A DNA stretch of 64,000 nt. It comes from Hydractinia symbiolongicarpus. Its lineage: Eukaryota; Cnidaria; Hydrozoa; Anthoathecata; Hydractiniidae. The notes under the pieces are model-generated. The model worked only from the letters and a program-made list of their open reading frames with translations, did no database searches and was not told the origin of the DNA. The stretch is from NCBI RefSeq assembly GCF_029227915.1, contig NC_079888.1:2431001-2495000 (forward strand). The letters are read 5' to 3'. Below are positions 45,200 through 56,883 of this stretch, in pieces (positions within the stretch are counted from its first letter, which is position 1; the number at the start of each line of letters is the position of its first letter). Position numbers and translations under genes: made by a program.

Positions 45200-46320
45200 G
45201 TCTAATTTACAAGCGCCTAAAATGACATGTTACGAGAGGGTTTTTTACATAGGGTGCAACTTTTGTCATTTTGAATTCCCCACTTGACAAGATTTGTAGG
45301 AGAAGGAAGCGTGTCATAGGTTGCGCCGATGCAAAACGAAGATAAACTTTGCGGTACAGACAACAGGTTCTTCCAAGAAAGATCGCATTTAATAAACGAG
45401 CACCACTTAATCCAGTTACCTTGGACATGAAGCTGAACGGCTCGAGCATAATAGTTGTCTTCCTCATTGTGCTGCACAACATCTGATACAAGTTTGCGGT
45501 AAGAATGGGTACCAATTGGTGGGACGCTCTTATGGCTCACCAGTCCTAAACCTGCTCCACCAAACTGGTGGAAACCAAGTATTTTCTTGAACTCGACTTG
45601 ACTCTCTCTCTGATTTTACTATCTGATCTACCTTCCAGTGTCCAGCCAGTCTGGTGGAGAGTCCGAGACTAGAGGATCAGCCGAATCTCGCAGGAGAAGA
45701 TGACCGCTGATCTTAGCAGATTTTAGTACAGAGGATGGACTTTTTAAAGGTAACGGGCATGGCAATGAAACGGAATACAAACTTATGTTGAAAATAGAGT
45801 GATGGAGTCTCAGCCACTTTCTTATGAAGAAAGACAGCTTTTGTTCTAGTGAAACGAAACTAGATATCAGAACTTCGTAAATTAAAAATGGCCATCGTAT
45901 TCGGGGAATTAGAAGATGATGCAAAAACCATACTTTGTGAATGCCTCTATGGGAAGACTTATCTATGAGTTTGACTTGCTCTACAACGTTAACAATAACC
46001 TGTTGGACAACAGCTGAATCTGACAATGCTGAACTTATTGTCCGGCCAAGAAACTTAACTGGGATTGCGTGAATAGATATGATTGGTTCTTGAAGGACAC
46101 AAAAAGGACACTGATCTAAAGCTTGTCCATTAGCTATAACAATGCTTCGTGATTTTGAAGGTCTAAAGCCCATTCCAGCCCAATGAAGGGCTGTTACACA
46201 ACGATCCAACAAGTTCTGAGTTTGAGGGACACTCGAAGACATTAAAAATATGTCATCCATAAAGGCCTGAAGCGGAGGATGGTCTGAATCGCCAGGCGGA
46301 ACACAACTTCTTTAACTCTT
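45200..46320 (-). pseudogene. RT catalytic part and thumb with zinc knuckle, subfamily 1
   Basis: The only copy here that keeps the RT active site: AFMDDIFLM at about 46245-46275. The RT continues with FRPSKSRSIVIANG, PVKFLGRTI and LIPRIRWPFLIYEV to about 45628. At 45540-45217 it goes on with VQLHVQGNWIKW, a TYDTLPSP phrase and the start of the zinc knuckle (CTLCKK). Homology ends at about 46320, so the N-terminal half of the RT is missing. Confidence 0.75.
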
Positions 46321-46464
46321 CTTCGGCACACACATATTCAATGATAACATTTATATAATGTACATCCAATAAAAATACCATCCTCGTCCCCAGGGTCTTG
46401 TGGCCCCTGAGCCGTTATTTCGGAGTGGCCAACAATGACCCTGGAACAGGCTGGTCATGTGATA

Positions 46465-46495
46465 CAAAAATGCCCAGATATACTGGGCATTTTTG
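46465..46495. repeat. Perfect 13-bp inverted repeat with 5-base loop
   Basis: CAAAAATGCCCAG (46465-46477), loop ATATA, then CTGGGCATTTTTG (46483-46495). It lies 93 bp before the start codon of the RecQ-like gene and could be part of a transposon end or promoter region. Confidence 0.6.
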
Positions 46496-46587
46496 AAATT
46501 CCAGAGATAATGAGATGCAAATTTGACGCTCGTCTCAAGCTTTAACAGAGACGCATTAATACAAGCGAGATAAGAGACAGCCAAAAG

Positions 46588-48588
46588 ATGGATGTGTTGA
46601 AACGTTTGGATTTTGTATTTAATTTGCACGAAGGTTTTCCTTCTCACTGCCTTAAGCCTAAACAAGTTCAATGTTTTGAAGCTCTTTTAAAGGGCAGGGA
46701 TGTTGTAGCTGTCCTTCCTACGGGTGATGGAAAGTCGTTAATTTTTCAACTTCTTCCTGACGTTATACCACAAAAAAGTACAAGGAATATCGTTATTGTG
46801 GTGTGTCCTTTATCTTCAATTATAGAAGACCAAGTGCAGTTTTTAAACAGTGTTGGTATTTCAGCAATGTCACTTCATTGCAATAATAGTTCCACAAGCT
46901 CTTATGAAAGTTTGTTTGCCGAAATGAAAACTCATAAAGAAATCAATATATCAAAAAAGGTGCAAGAAGGGGATATAAATCTACTCTTCGCTCATCCAGA
47001 GGCAATACTTTCCGAGCAAGGCAGAAATTTATTAAAGTCAACTGTGTATCAAGATAATGTTGTTGGAATTGTTATTGACGAGGCCCATCGTGTAGAATTT
47101 TTGTAAGTATATATATACTGTGTTTTTTCTTCTCATATATATATTTAAGAACAAGTTAGCTACATCTTAGAAACATTTTTGACTAACTTAAAGTAATTTA
47201 CAATGTTATGACTAGCTATGTATACTGTATTGTGGAAAACCTAAAGTAGATAAGCTACCTGCAACTCTGCAGTTCGGGTGCCAGTCCTGATTGGGTTTTT
47301 GTACAATAGCTGGTCATGTCATTAAATTACCTCGAATAGCTAGCTATGCATATGAAGTCAAAAAAAACTATTCATTTCATTTTGATTTTACGTTTCGATT
47401 ATTTCTTTGTCAGGTTGACAAAGAAAATAATTATTAAAAAATATATAACAAAATAAATTAATAAGATGCTGCTCTAAAAAGGACTATGTACTGTTATATA
47501 TAAAAAAAAATTAACCAATAAAATATCTAAATATACATTTCAGGGGAGAAGAATTTAGAAAAGATTTTAAAGAACTTTCCACAGTGCGCACTTATTTTCC
47601 AAAAGCATCTATGTTAGCCCTTACTGCAACTGCCTCACCTCATCATATAACAAGTTTAGTGAAGTCATTGAATATGTCAACAGCAAAAGTTATCAGAGTA
47701 AATCCCAACCGCAAAAACATATTTCTTGACAAAAAGATCCGCAAAAGTAATGCTTCTGGATTCGAAAGCTATGAGAATATATTGTTACCTATAGCAAATT
47801 CATTAAATTCAGTAAGAGAACAATTTCCAATGACAATCATTTATATGAAATTATAATATTGTGGTCTTGCCTTTAATATATTTGAAAGAATTTTAAGCAC
47901 ATTTCAATACGTGGGATTTGAAAAAACACCATCTAGTCGTTTGTTTTGTCAATACCATGCACCGCAGACAAAAGCTATGAAACAAATTATCATAAAGGAA
48001 ATTTCTAAGAACTCACGGATCAGAGTTATCTTTGCTACCACTGCGCTCGGAATGGGTGTTAATATTCCACATGTAGAAAATGTTTACCACATTACCCCAC
48101 CCAGCAATCTTGAAGCTTATGTTCAAGAAATAGGACGAGCTGGCAGAAGTGAGCAACCTGCAACAGCTATTTTGTTTTACAATAATTCCGATGTTTCGGC
48201 AAATAAAACAAATGTGGATAAAAATATGAAATTGTACTGCCAGACATCAACTTGCCTAAGGGAGCATATTCAAAAACATTTTGGTTTCAAGCACGAACTT
48301 CAAGAAAAATGTTGTTCAATCTGTGAAAAAGTGGAATTGGTAGAAAAACCAACCACTGTAAGAACTCGTTTAACAGCAAAATTAAGAAATGAATTAAATA
48401 AGGAACTATGTATGGCCCTATCCAACATTAGTGAAGAAAATTCGATATTTTTGTTTATGACTCCCAAAGAGCTTGCCGCTGACATTTGTTACACAAGCTC
48501 ACAATCAAACACAGGTACCCCTGATTTATCCATGTTAGATGAGAACATTGCTAAAGAAGTTCAAAATATTTTGTCAAAGTATTTTTGA
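46588..48588 (+). CDS. RecQ-like DNA helicase with one internal stop
   Basis: A 3'-5' SF2 DNA helicase of RecQ type. Exon 1 (46588-47104) has Walker A (LPTGDGKSL), the motif CPLSSIIEDQV and the DEAH box (VIDEAHRVEF). The intron is 47105-47543 (GTAAGT...CAG). Exon 2, from 47544 in phase (GEEFRKDFKEL), has ALTATAS and then, past a TAA at 47854-47856, RVIFATTALGMGVNIPHV and the arginine-finger motif QEIGRAGRSEQP. A Cys cluster (CLREH...CCSIC) resembles the RecQ zinc-binding region. The stop is at 48586-48588. Without the single TAA the frame would be complete, so the copy is young. It converges with the DUF6589 gene, 250 bp away, and is probably a mobile-element accessory helicase rather than a host RecQ. 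Confidence 0.8.
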
Positions 48589-48837
48589 GAAAATACATAT
48601 ACACTTTGTTTCATAAAAATACCAAAAGTCTTCCTACAGAGGTCAGTAAAGTATTATATTGTTTAAAGAAGAGTATGACCAGCCTTTTATATCTATTTTT
48701 TTTCTTGATACTAGTTTCACGCAACAAACTGTCCAAAAATTTGAAATAAAAACATATATATAGAGAGTAAAAGTTTAGTAAAATATATAAAGTAGAAAAA
48801 AACCCATCCAAAACCATCACAAATAACTTATATACTT

Positions 48838-51800
48838 CTAATTTTCTGGTAGTTCACTTAGATGTTTTTTAATCCATTTTTGAACTTCCATGACGTTGAT
48901 ATATCGAAGTGGAGATCGTCTTATATTCGGAAAACTAGAATGGTGGCGCAATGGTGCATGGTCAAAAGGCTTAATTGTCAGCAGATCAGCAATCATTTCC
49001 TTTTCGTCTTGACTTGAATCACGGGTTTGATGTTGTATTGACAGAGGATGGATCCCTGATGTGTTGTCATAATTTTCTGAGATTTCTCTGATACCACTTA
49101 CAGCTTTACATACCTTGCTAATAGATTGAACAGTTTTATTAGGGCCCATTCTTTGAACAATGCTCTTGCTTAACTTGTTGCAAATTTCCTGAGCAAGATC
49201 TTCTTCCATATTATTTCCAGGACCACCTCTCCAATTAACAAAAAAGCCATATTTAAACTGTTCTGATAAACGTGGTGTCAACATACATTCAATTTGTGCA
49301 ATGCTAACGAACATTTCAATAGAATACTTACTAAAACCTCCTAGTGATCTGAATACAGTTAACAAAAGCTTTTGATTAATAAGGTTACGTTTACCATCAC
49401 GCTCTTTGGCTGTATCCTTTATTTGCAAAATTAAAATAGTAAGAAAAAATCGAACATAACCCATAGTTCTTGACATAATCATCCCCTCCTGTGACATTTG
49501 GATTTTTTAGGAACAAAAAATTTTAAACAAATGTACCTAACACATCATCAAAATACCTTCTTTGCTTTTCTTTGTCATGTGTAATGTTGACTGGAAACGG
49601 ATAATTTGATGGTCTGTCTTCTAGAGAGCTCATACCCAGAAATTTCATTAATGCGACGATTATGTAGGCACGACCCGTACTTAAAAATAATTGTTCACTA
49701 CCTTCATATGAATCTAATACTTTAGACGGTTTCGCATCCTTTCGGTTATACTTTTCCCTGAAATATTTAAGAGTTCCAATTTCTTTGACTGATTCAGGTG
49801 CATAAAGCAGGGAATAACTGTACTGCAATAGTGACGCTTTGCAATGCCACATCACAGGTTTAAATGGAGCACAGTGGTGTTTTGCACCAGCAAACCTAAC
49901 TCTTGTGAGCTGGTCTCCAGAAAAAGGTATTTTCATTTCCCTCATGGGATCGTCTTCAGTAAAAACAACATGACCAATGGTCTGACCAGGATCTGCTTGA
50001 TAGTCAACATCTACTGTATTTGGTAACCGCTGTGGGTCTGGTAACTTCTCTAACTGTCCCGCTTGATAGTAGATTTCTGCAATCCAATTTTCAAATGTTC
50101 TAAGAATTTCAACACAGTCTGAATATTTTGATTCGTTTGCGTTAATAATTGGCATGGAAATAATGGTTGATTTTTGTTTCATGCATTCATTATGTGGGTG
50201 AGGTAAATGCACTGGCAGCACGTTTTTTAAAAACTTAAATTGTGAAAGAAATTCCAACATTATTCTCCCAATTAAAATTTTCGAGGTGTCAGCATGATGT
50301 TGCCATTCTTGAACATTTGGCATAAACAAATTTGGTGATGCAGTACGTACACTTTTGATTAAAGGAATATCATTAGACAGATGTTGCAATGGTATTCGAT
50401 TTTCAATTAGATTACTGGCCATCATGTGGAGGTCGTTATTGTCAACATTTTTCCTTGTAGCCACAAGCACCCTCATATCCCAGTTATCTGATGTACCACG
50501 CAAAGATCCACCATTTCTGATAATATTAACAGCCTTTTCCATAAAATGACCACCTGCTAATTTTAACAAAACATCGCGCATTGAATTCGATAAGCAAAAT
50601 CCAACTTGATTTAATCTTCTTTGGAACTATATAAATTGTATATGTATGTAATATCAAATAAACGACTTGGAAGTATTTAATTTACCTCTAGTCTATCTAA
50701 GCCAATATAAAAATCTTTCTTTAAAGTTTTGATAAAGCTACTTTATAACACATTTTTTAGGTTTAGGTCATACTTTTTAGGTTTAGTTTGATACTTTTTT
50801 AGAACGGTTTAGAGCTGACCCGTCCTTTAAGCCTTTAAAATGCTTTTCCAAGCCAATTAATTTAATTTTTCAATTTTCATAATACTTTGTGAGTTAGCAG
50901 TTAAAATTACCTATATAATCTCAGCCTTTTGTTTCATAATAATTAAGTTTCTTATTAAAAATTTGTGTACATGTGGTAAAATTTATTGCTGTTGTTATGT
51001 TATGTTACTATAATTTTGATTTTTTGATTTTTTTGTAAAGTTTAATTTAATTGTATATAGACTTTTTTATTTTTGATATTTTGATTTGGATAAAAACTAA
51101 AGTATGTTGAAATAGAGTTGTATATATAATACCTGTCTACTGCAACCTCCTTCAATTGCAAGAATGGTGTTAATTCTCTGTAGTCGACTTAATTCATGCC
51201 ATCTAATCTGCATTAACACTGAATAGACAAAACAAAGTTTAACTTTTAAACTATTACTCAAGGGTTGGTGTAATTTACCAGTGCTTGCTAGCAAAATTTT
51301 TAACAATAAAGAATGATTTGATTCTAACTCTTCCCACAAACTTTCGAAATCAAATGTCTGTAAGCCATTGTAGCTTGTATCATGTAAGTATGATGGCTTA
51401 GTTCTCCTACAAAGTTTTGCAGAATCACTTTCAACCTCCAGCAACATTTTACTTTCAAAGTCTACCATGGAATTTTCACAATTTTCTTTATTTCTTTGTA
51501 TGTTTGTGACATCACAGAGAGCAGGTTTATTTTCAAAAAGCTTCTTTTTTGCCACAGATGTGGTTTTACTTGGTGAAGAAACTGCACAACGTTTAACTGA
51601 AACATTTTGTCTATGTAAACTTTGATTTTTTTGGCACTGACATCGGTATTCATGCATTTTTTGAATTAACGATATACATTTACGACATATAGCATCAGAC
51701 ATTCTATCATCTTGTGACACTCTTATTCCACATGTTTGCTCAATTTTAAATGTTAGGTAAATTTTTTCTCCACTTTTTGAAAAACATTTTGTCACATGGT

Positions 51801-51903
51801 TTTGAGCAGTGACAATACAGCATAACCGACAAAGCACTTCATTTTTAGGTAAAGTGGCATGTTTAGTATATATCTTTGTTGGTGTATTAACAACTTCAGC
51901 CAT
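48838..51903 (-). CDS. DUF6589-type protein with N-terminal zinc domain, three exons
   Basis: Exon 1 (51903-51133) starts at ATG (MAEVVNTP) and holds a ZAD-like zinc domain (LCRLCC ... CRKC), then a low-complexity segment; it ends ...GGCSRQ before GTATTA. Exon 2 (50626-49537) follows a TATAG acceptor in phase. It contains DNWDMRVLVATRK, LPIHLPHPH-like and SMPIINANESKYSDCVEILRTF phrases, GDQLTRVRFAGAKHHCAPFKPVMWH and YREKYNRKDAK-like wording, typical of DUF6589. Exon 3 probably starts at 49488 after a 48-bp intron. The C-terminal frame (to 48838) is one base out of phase, with a T6 run near 49447 as the likely shift. Function is unknown; the context suggests a transposon protein. Confidence 0.7.
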
Positions 51904-51909
51904 TTCAAT

Positions 51910-52345
51910 GTGAAGATGACATTGACAAAAGTACTTCAAAACTGACTTGAAACATTTGCACTGTTATCACTACTAACTTAGCAATATGTAGCTAGCTAAA
52001 CTAAAACAAAAAAACAATATAGTTACTATATTCCTTTGTACACTCAACATAAAGTAGTTTAAACATAGTAGGCTGTTTCATATACAGAAGGAAAAAAAAG
52101 GCTTATTACTTATTGCATTACTTTAGCGAAAAGGTAGCTAGCTACCTTTATGTCTAATCTGCTACAACGTCAACAGATCAGTAAAGCTAGTGATATTTGC
52201 ATCTTTATGTCTGGTCTGCTACACAACAAATCAGTAAAGGTAGTTACATTTGCCTGTATTTTACATGCAACTAAAAACTTAAATTTCTATCTATTCCTGG
52301 TGTCTTATGTTACATATAATAATAACTAGCTATATATATAACCCT
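51910..52345. other. Non-coding stretch with an imperfect tandem duplication
   Basis: Upstream region of the DUF6589 gene. Units of about 56 bp at 52141-52200 and 52201-52256 share TTATGTCT..TCTGCTACA and ATCAGTAAAG. No terminal repeat matching the left side of the RecQ gene could be seen. Confidence 0.4.
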
Positions 52346-52346
52346 A

Positions 52347-52795
52347 TTCGGTCCGGGGTTTTTCGAACATACTATGACCGGGGGGGGCGGATTCCGCCCC
52401 CCCTCAATAACTTTTCATAGGGTTGTTCAAATTGAATCAAACTTGGCACACTTATAGTATGTCAAAAAAGGAACAAAATGGCGCCAAAAAATATTTGCTT
52501 GCGTCAGCACATTTTCTGTGACGTCATCAAAAGCTTGAAAATTGTTAAAAATGCCACTATCTGCTTAAAATATAATTACTTTTGTTCTAGAGCGAAATTT
52601 TACATTCTGTTTGAAGTTTCTGAAAGCTAAATAAAAGTTATTTAACATATCTTCCGGTTTTTACATGGATCGGATGAAAAATTGCCAAAAATTGCCCGAA
52701 AATCCGGGTTTTTCCGATTTTCGGGTAAAATCCGACAAAATCGGGAAATCGGATTAGTCACGTGTATGAAGGATGGTTTGAAAGTCCTTGAAATT
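52347..52795. repeat. MITE-like repeat with G/C-rich palindrome
   Basis: It begins CCCTATTCGGTCCGGGG and contains the palindrome GGGGGGGCGGA-T-TCCGCCCCCCC (52381-52403 region), very unlike the AT-rich surroundings. The body continues through GACGTCATCAAAAGC to about 52795. No coding capacity. Confidence 0.5.
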
Positions 52796-52855
52796 AAACT
52801 TTGAGGATAATATACGGAAGTGACGTTGGGAGTGTGATGATGAAAAGGGTTTCCA

Positions 52856-53480
52856 ATTATACAAGCTGCACTAAAGTATCTTGTCTACAGGGACGGTGGG
52901 TGTAAATAAAATTGGGATTAGGCTCCAAGAAGAAGGTGTTGAATACACTTTCTTGCTTATTACAAGCACGAGTACTGTCCAACTTGGACCTAAAACTATT
53001 CTCTGAGAAAATCTTAAAGAGAAAAAACAATCCTTCAATCACAAACAATACGACACATGACAGAGCTAACAACATACACGGACTGGTTACAGAACAAACA
53101 CAAATAGAAAAAAATGTATATCTCCAAAATATATAATATAAAAAAGAATTAAATAAAAACCCTCCTGTGCGCCAGAACTTGTGACTCTGGCTGTAGCTTT
53201 CAACATGTGTTACAGGGCCCCAACACTCAGCCTTACACAGGAGGTTGTCATGACGGGACCAGCCTGTACATATTCTGACTAAGGATAGCAGGGTTGTCAA
53301 GCCTGAAGACCAAGTTAGTAAACTTGGTCACCTTACTGAACTGGGGTAATAAGTGGGGTCGTTACACCCAAAGACAAGCTAAAAGCAAACCTCCTTGCTA
53401 AGCTTCTTTTAAGTTACCAGAGAAGAGTGAGCTGAACTCTTTACCCTCTGGGTATTGACGGTAAACTGGTTCTGGAATGA
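52856..53480 (-). repeat. RLE-USP subfamily 2 3' UTR, near-identical to 60815-61440
   Basis: About 625 bp that match the 3' UTR of the best copy with few differences. It includes the structured segment 53161-53243 (outer stem CCTCCTGTG/CACAGGAGG; inner stem GCCAGA/TCTGGC at 53171-53191). It is 5'-truncated before any USP codon. Confidence 0.8.
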
Positions 53481-55229
53481 ACTAAAGAAAGCTTTTTATG
53501 CATAACACAAAATTAGATTTTCCTATCAGCGTCTTTTTCAACTTACTGCCCTCGTGTTTTTCTAATTTTCTGACAGTAAAATATATCCCGAGTCTGAGAC
53601 TAGTAAGATGAATCCTTTAGTACCATATTATTTATATACTAGTCGATTAGGCCCGTGGAAAAATCCACTTAGGCAGAAAAACAATTGAAAAGTTCTGTCA
53701 TTTGAATTTTGATGACATCAGCAAATATTTCAGTATATTGAATATGCCTTTTACTAAAAAAAATAATCTGAAAATGCATAAAAAGAAAGTATTTAACAAA
53801 AAAGTTCTTAAAATCTAACACAAAATATCAAATGTCAAATTGCATGAAATCCTCCCAACAAAACTTCAGACAAAATATGAAAAACAATGGCATGCAAGGT
53901 GTAAAATCTAGTTAGTAGAAAGTTACAACATTGACAGTCACAACCCCCGCAAAAATATGCACAAATGTAAAAATTAACCGGTTAACAAAATAATTTTTTG
54001 TCTAATGATCCGTACTGACTTTACCAAACATTTTAACCTGAAATGTCGAAAAAGCAATGAGCAAGGAGTAAATTTCAAATCAACAAAAATCATTATTTTG
54101 AAAACATTGTATATATATATATGGTCCTTCCTCACATAAGTTTACAATAAATGTAGAACACAAAGGTTTATGAGGAGCAAATCAAAATATGAACAAAAAT
54201 CAGTTCAATTGGCATGTTCTATATTGTCTTCAGCCATAAAATCTTCCACAAAATTGATATGAAACCCATCAAATTCAACTCAGAAAAAGCCGTCTTTTAA
54301 GTGCATACAAAAATACAACTTGTAGAATATCAAATTATTATTTTTAGTATATATAATTGCATATGGTCCTCCCTCACAACAGTTAAATTTTTGCACTAAA
54401 TTTGCAACACAAAATACAAATTCTAAATAATTCCTATGGTTTTCCTCAAAAGTTTAATCAAAATATAAAAGATGAGAGGTAAACGACAAAATCAAAGTTT
54501 GCAGAATTTAATTATTTTGGTATATATATGTCTATTGATATATGCCCTTTATAACAATATTTCAATCCAAAATGTGAAAAAGAAAAACAGTTTGCAACAA
54601 AATCAGTTATTCTGATGATATTGCATACACTTTTTCTCCACAAAAGTGTAAAAAAAGAATGGTTGTAGGAAATACTTCTGATTCAACAAAAATCAGCATT
54701 TGCATCTTGTACTCATTAAATATTACCCAAAATGTCAAAAAACTGTGATTTGGAACGCATCAAATTTATAAATAGAGAGGGATCAGTCATTTCGGTATGT
54801 TGTACAGAGTCCTGCCCGGTAAGAATTTATACAAAATATAAAAAAAAACACAAGTTTTTTCGGTGTTGTACTCCCTCAAAAAAGTTGAAACTTTTCTTAA
54901 AGATAATTAACTCCTATATGTATCGAGCTCAAATCTTCGTCTAGGGGCTTGGAAATAGCAAAATACGATTTATTCGCCTAATAACGGAATACGCAGAGTG
55001 AACGATAATACCACTTTTTGAGACTTTATGTACAGGATGTTTAGGTCGCATTGACATAGAAAGCACCTGTTTCGCTTGGGTACATAACATTTTGTACCTA
55101 ATAAATTAGAAACGCTGGAAGGTTCAAAAAAGGGACAACTTTGACGTGGTTTGACGTTGTTCTTGAACAGGGAGTTTAACCAAGGCTACCCTAGTCTGTA
55201 TATATATATTTGAATAAAAACTTGCTATT
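53481..55229. repeat. AT-rich stretch with degenerate repeats
   Basis: Degenerate units recur around TATATATGGTCC(T/C)(T/C)CCTCACA (54115, 54360) and CAACAAAAATCA(G/T) (54080, 54690). No gene is recognised. A 70-codon frame at 54732 is not called. Confidence 0.35.
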
Positions 55230-56824
55230 ATGTGGGATATACCAAACATGCAAGATAATGATGACCATGATGATATACCCATTGGTAATTTGTTTGCAAG
55301 AAGGATGTTATCCAGGCCCACAACAACAAGAAGGTAGCTATAGCTAAAACAGTATTTATAGGTAGCTAGATGTAGGTAGAGCCAATTTTAATACAATACA
55401 TCACTAGTCAAATGTAATATAAAAAATATATATATTCCAAAAATAAATTCAGTTAGCTATGACATACATAAAACTAGTTACATAGCTAGGTAGTTAACAT
55501 ATTGGTAGCTTATATTTAGCTAAACAAAAATGATTATTTATAGTTTATTGTATAATTTATATATAGTTACAGAAATCCAAAGTCGTCAAACAACTCCGTA
55601 ACTGACTATGCTGTTTAAGATTTGTCAAGTGAGATCAATGCCATGTTTACCTTGCTACCCATTTGGGTAAAAGTACGTATACACTTGAAGACTAAATTAC
55701 AAAGCACTTACATTATATAGTGTAAAAATTATCAATGTGATTATGGTATGGCTTTGCTTTTAGGCTGCTGTAGTTAGTTCAAATTTAGTAGATGGGAATA
55801 GTTACAATGATACAACTAGTAATGGATCAACAGAACCAGAAGTCAGTATATACATTATAGCTTGCAATAAAAAACTTAAATTATAAGACTAATGTAGTAA
55901 CATTTTCAATATATATATATAGGATGCAGTGGAAAATATTTCCTGTAAGTGCAAAGGTCGTTGTATCCGATGTCCTTGCAGAAATAATGGCAGCAATTGT
56001 GATAATCAGTTTTGTGCTTGTGACTTAACAAAATGTAAAAATAAAAACGAAATAGCAAGTACCAGCACATTTCTGTGTATAATACCTATAAAACAAAATA
56101 TAAAAAAGTGTTAATAAGTATTTATATGTGTATATGGAATATGGTAGGTCACATCCAGTAGAAAACAAAAATATATTAGACCAGCTGATGTTGGTGATTT
56201 ATTATCAAAAAGATCAGCAGACACAAAGGATGAATGTGTTGTATGTATTTTTTTTTAATTATATACTTTAACCTTATCCACATCCATTATTAGTATATAT
56301 ATTAAATTTATAATGGCATTAAATTTCAGAAGTATTGTGAAAGTCTTCAAAGCGAACAGTTAAGAGAAATATTAGCTGATATGGCAGAAAAATCACCGAG
56401 CACTTGGAAATTAGTGAAATCTGACATTGAGGGCCATGGTAATAGGAGGACAGAGGACACCCCAGGCTGGTGTGTATGTGGCCAATGTATAGAAATGGAA
56501 GAAGAAAGGGATCAAGTTTGCTGCCAAAATAATATAAAGAACCATGAAAATGCTGAATTCAGGCATCTTATTCTTGATGACAGGGTTCTAGACCTTGCAA
56601 TGCATGGAAACAGTGATTGGCTTCAGTACCCATTCGATCCTGAAGAAAATGCTTGCTGGTGATACACTGCCTATCGGCAGTACATAATGTGGTTTTGGGG
56701 ACACTTAGGTAGTGGTAATAGAAAAGTCATACCCTCTTGCATTTTACGAAAAATCAGAGAACGTTTTCCTTCTGTAGATGGAATTTACAGAGGTTTTATG
56801 GATAGGTATGAGGCTTTACGATAA
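55230..56824 (+). pseudogene. P2X7-type (P2RX7 C-terminal domain) cysteine-rich protein gene
   Basis: Exons are 55230-55333 (ATG, acidic), 55573-55672, 55764-55841, 55923 to about 56030 and one near 56147-56240, then 56330-56824. Phases agree across the first four. Exon 4 is rich in cysteines (CKCKGRC, CPCRNNGSNC, FCACDLTKC). The last exon has GWCVCGQCIEM, QVCC, then YRQYIMWFWG and KVIPSCILRKIRERFPS, the wording of the P2X7 intracellular zinc-binding domain. It has no channel part. Two in-frame stops (TAA 55616-55618, TGA 56660-56662) break it. The P2X7 ballast-like domain occurs in many multi-copy cnidarian genes. It converges with the next gene, 59 bp apart. Confidence 0.65.
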
Positions 56825-56883
56825 ATTATAAAATAATGAAAAATATAGGCAGAAAAACTACACTACATACCAACAGATAAGAG

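Noticed and set aside
46588-48588. Host RecQ helicase (BLM/WRN/RECQL orthologue)
   Set aside because: It lacks the long extensions and exon number of host RecQ genes, has a nonsense codon and sits in a convergent transposon-like unit.
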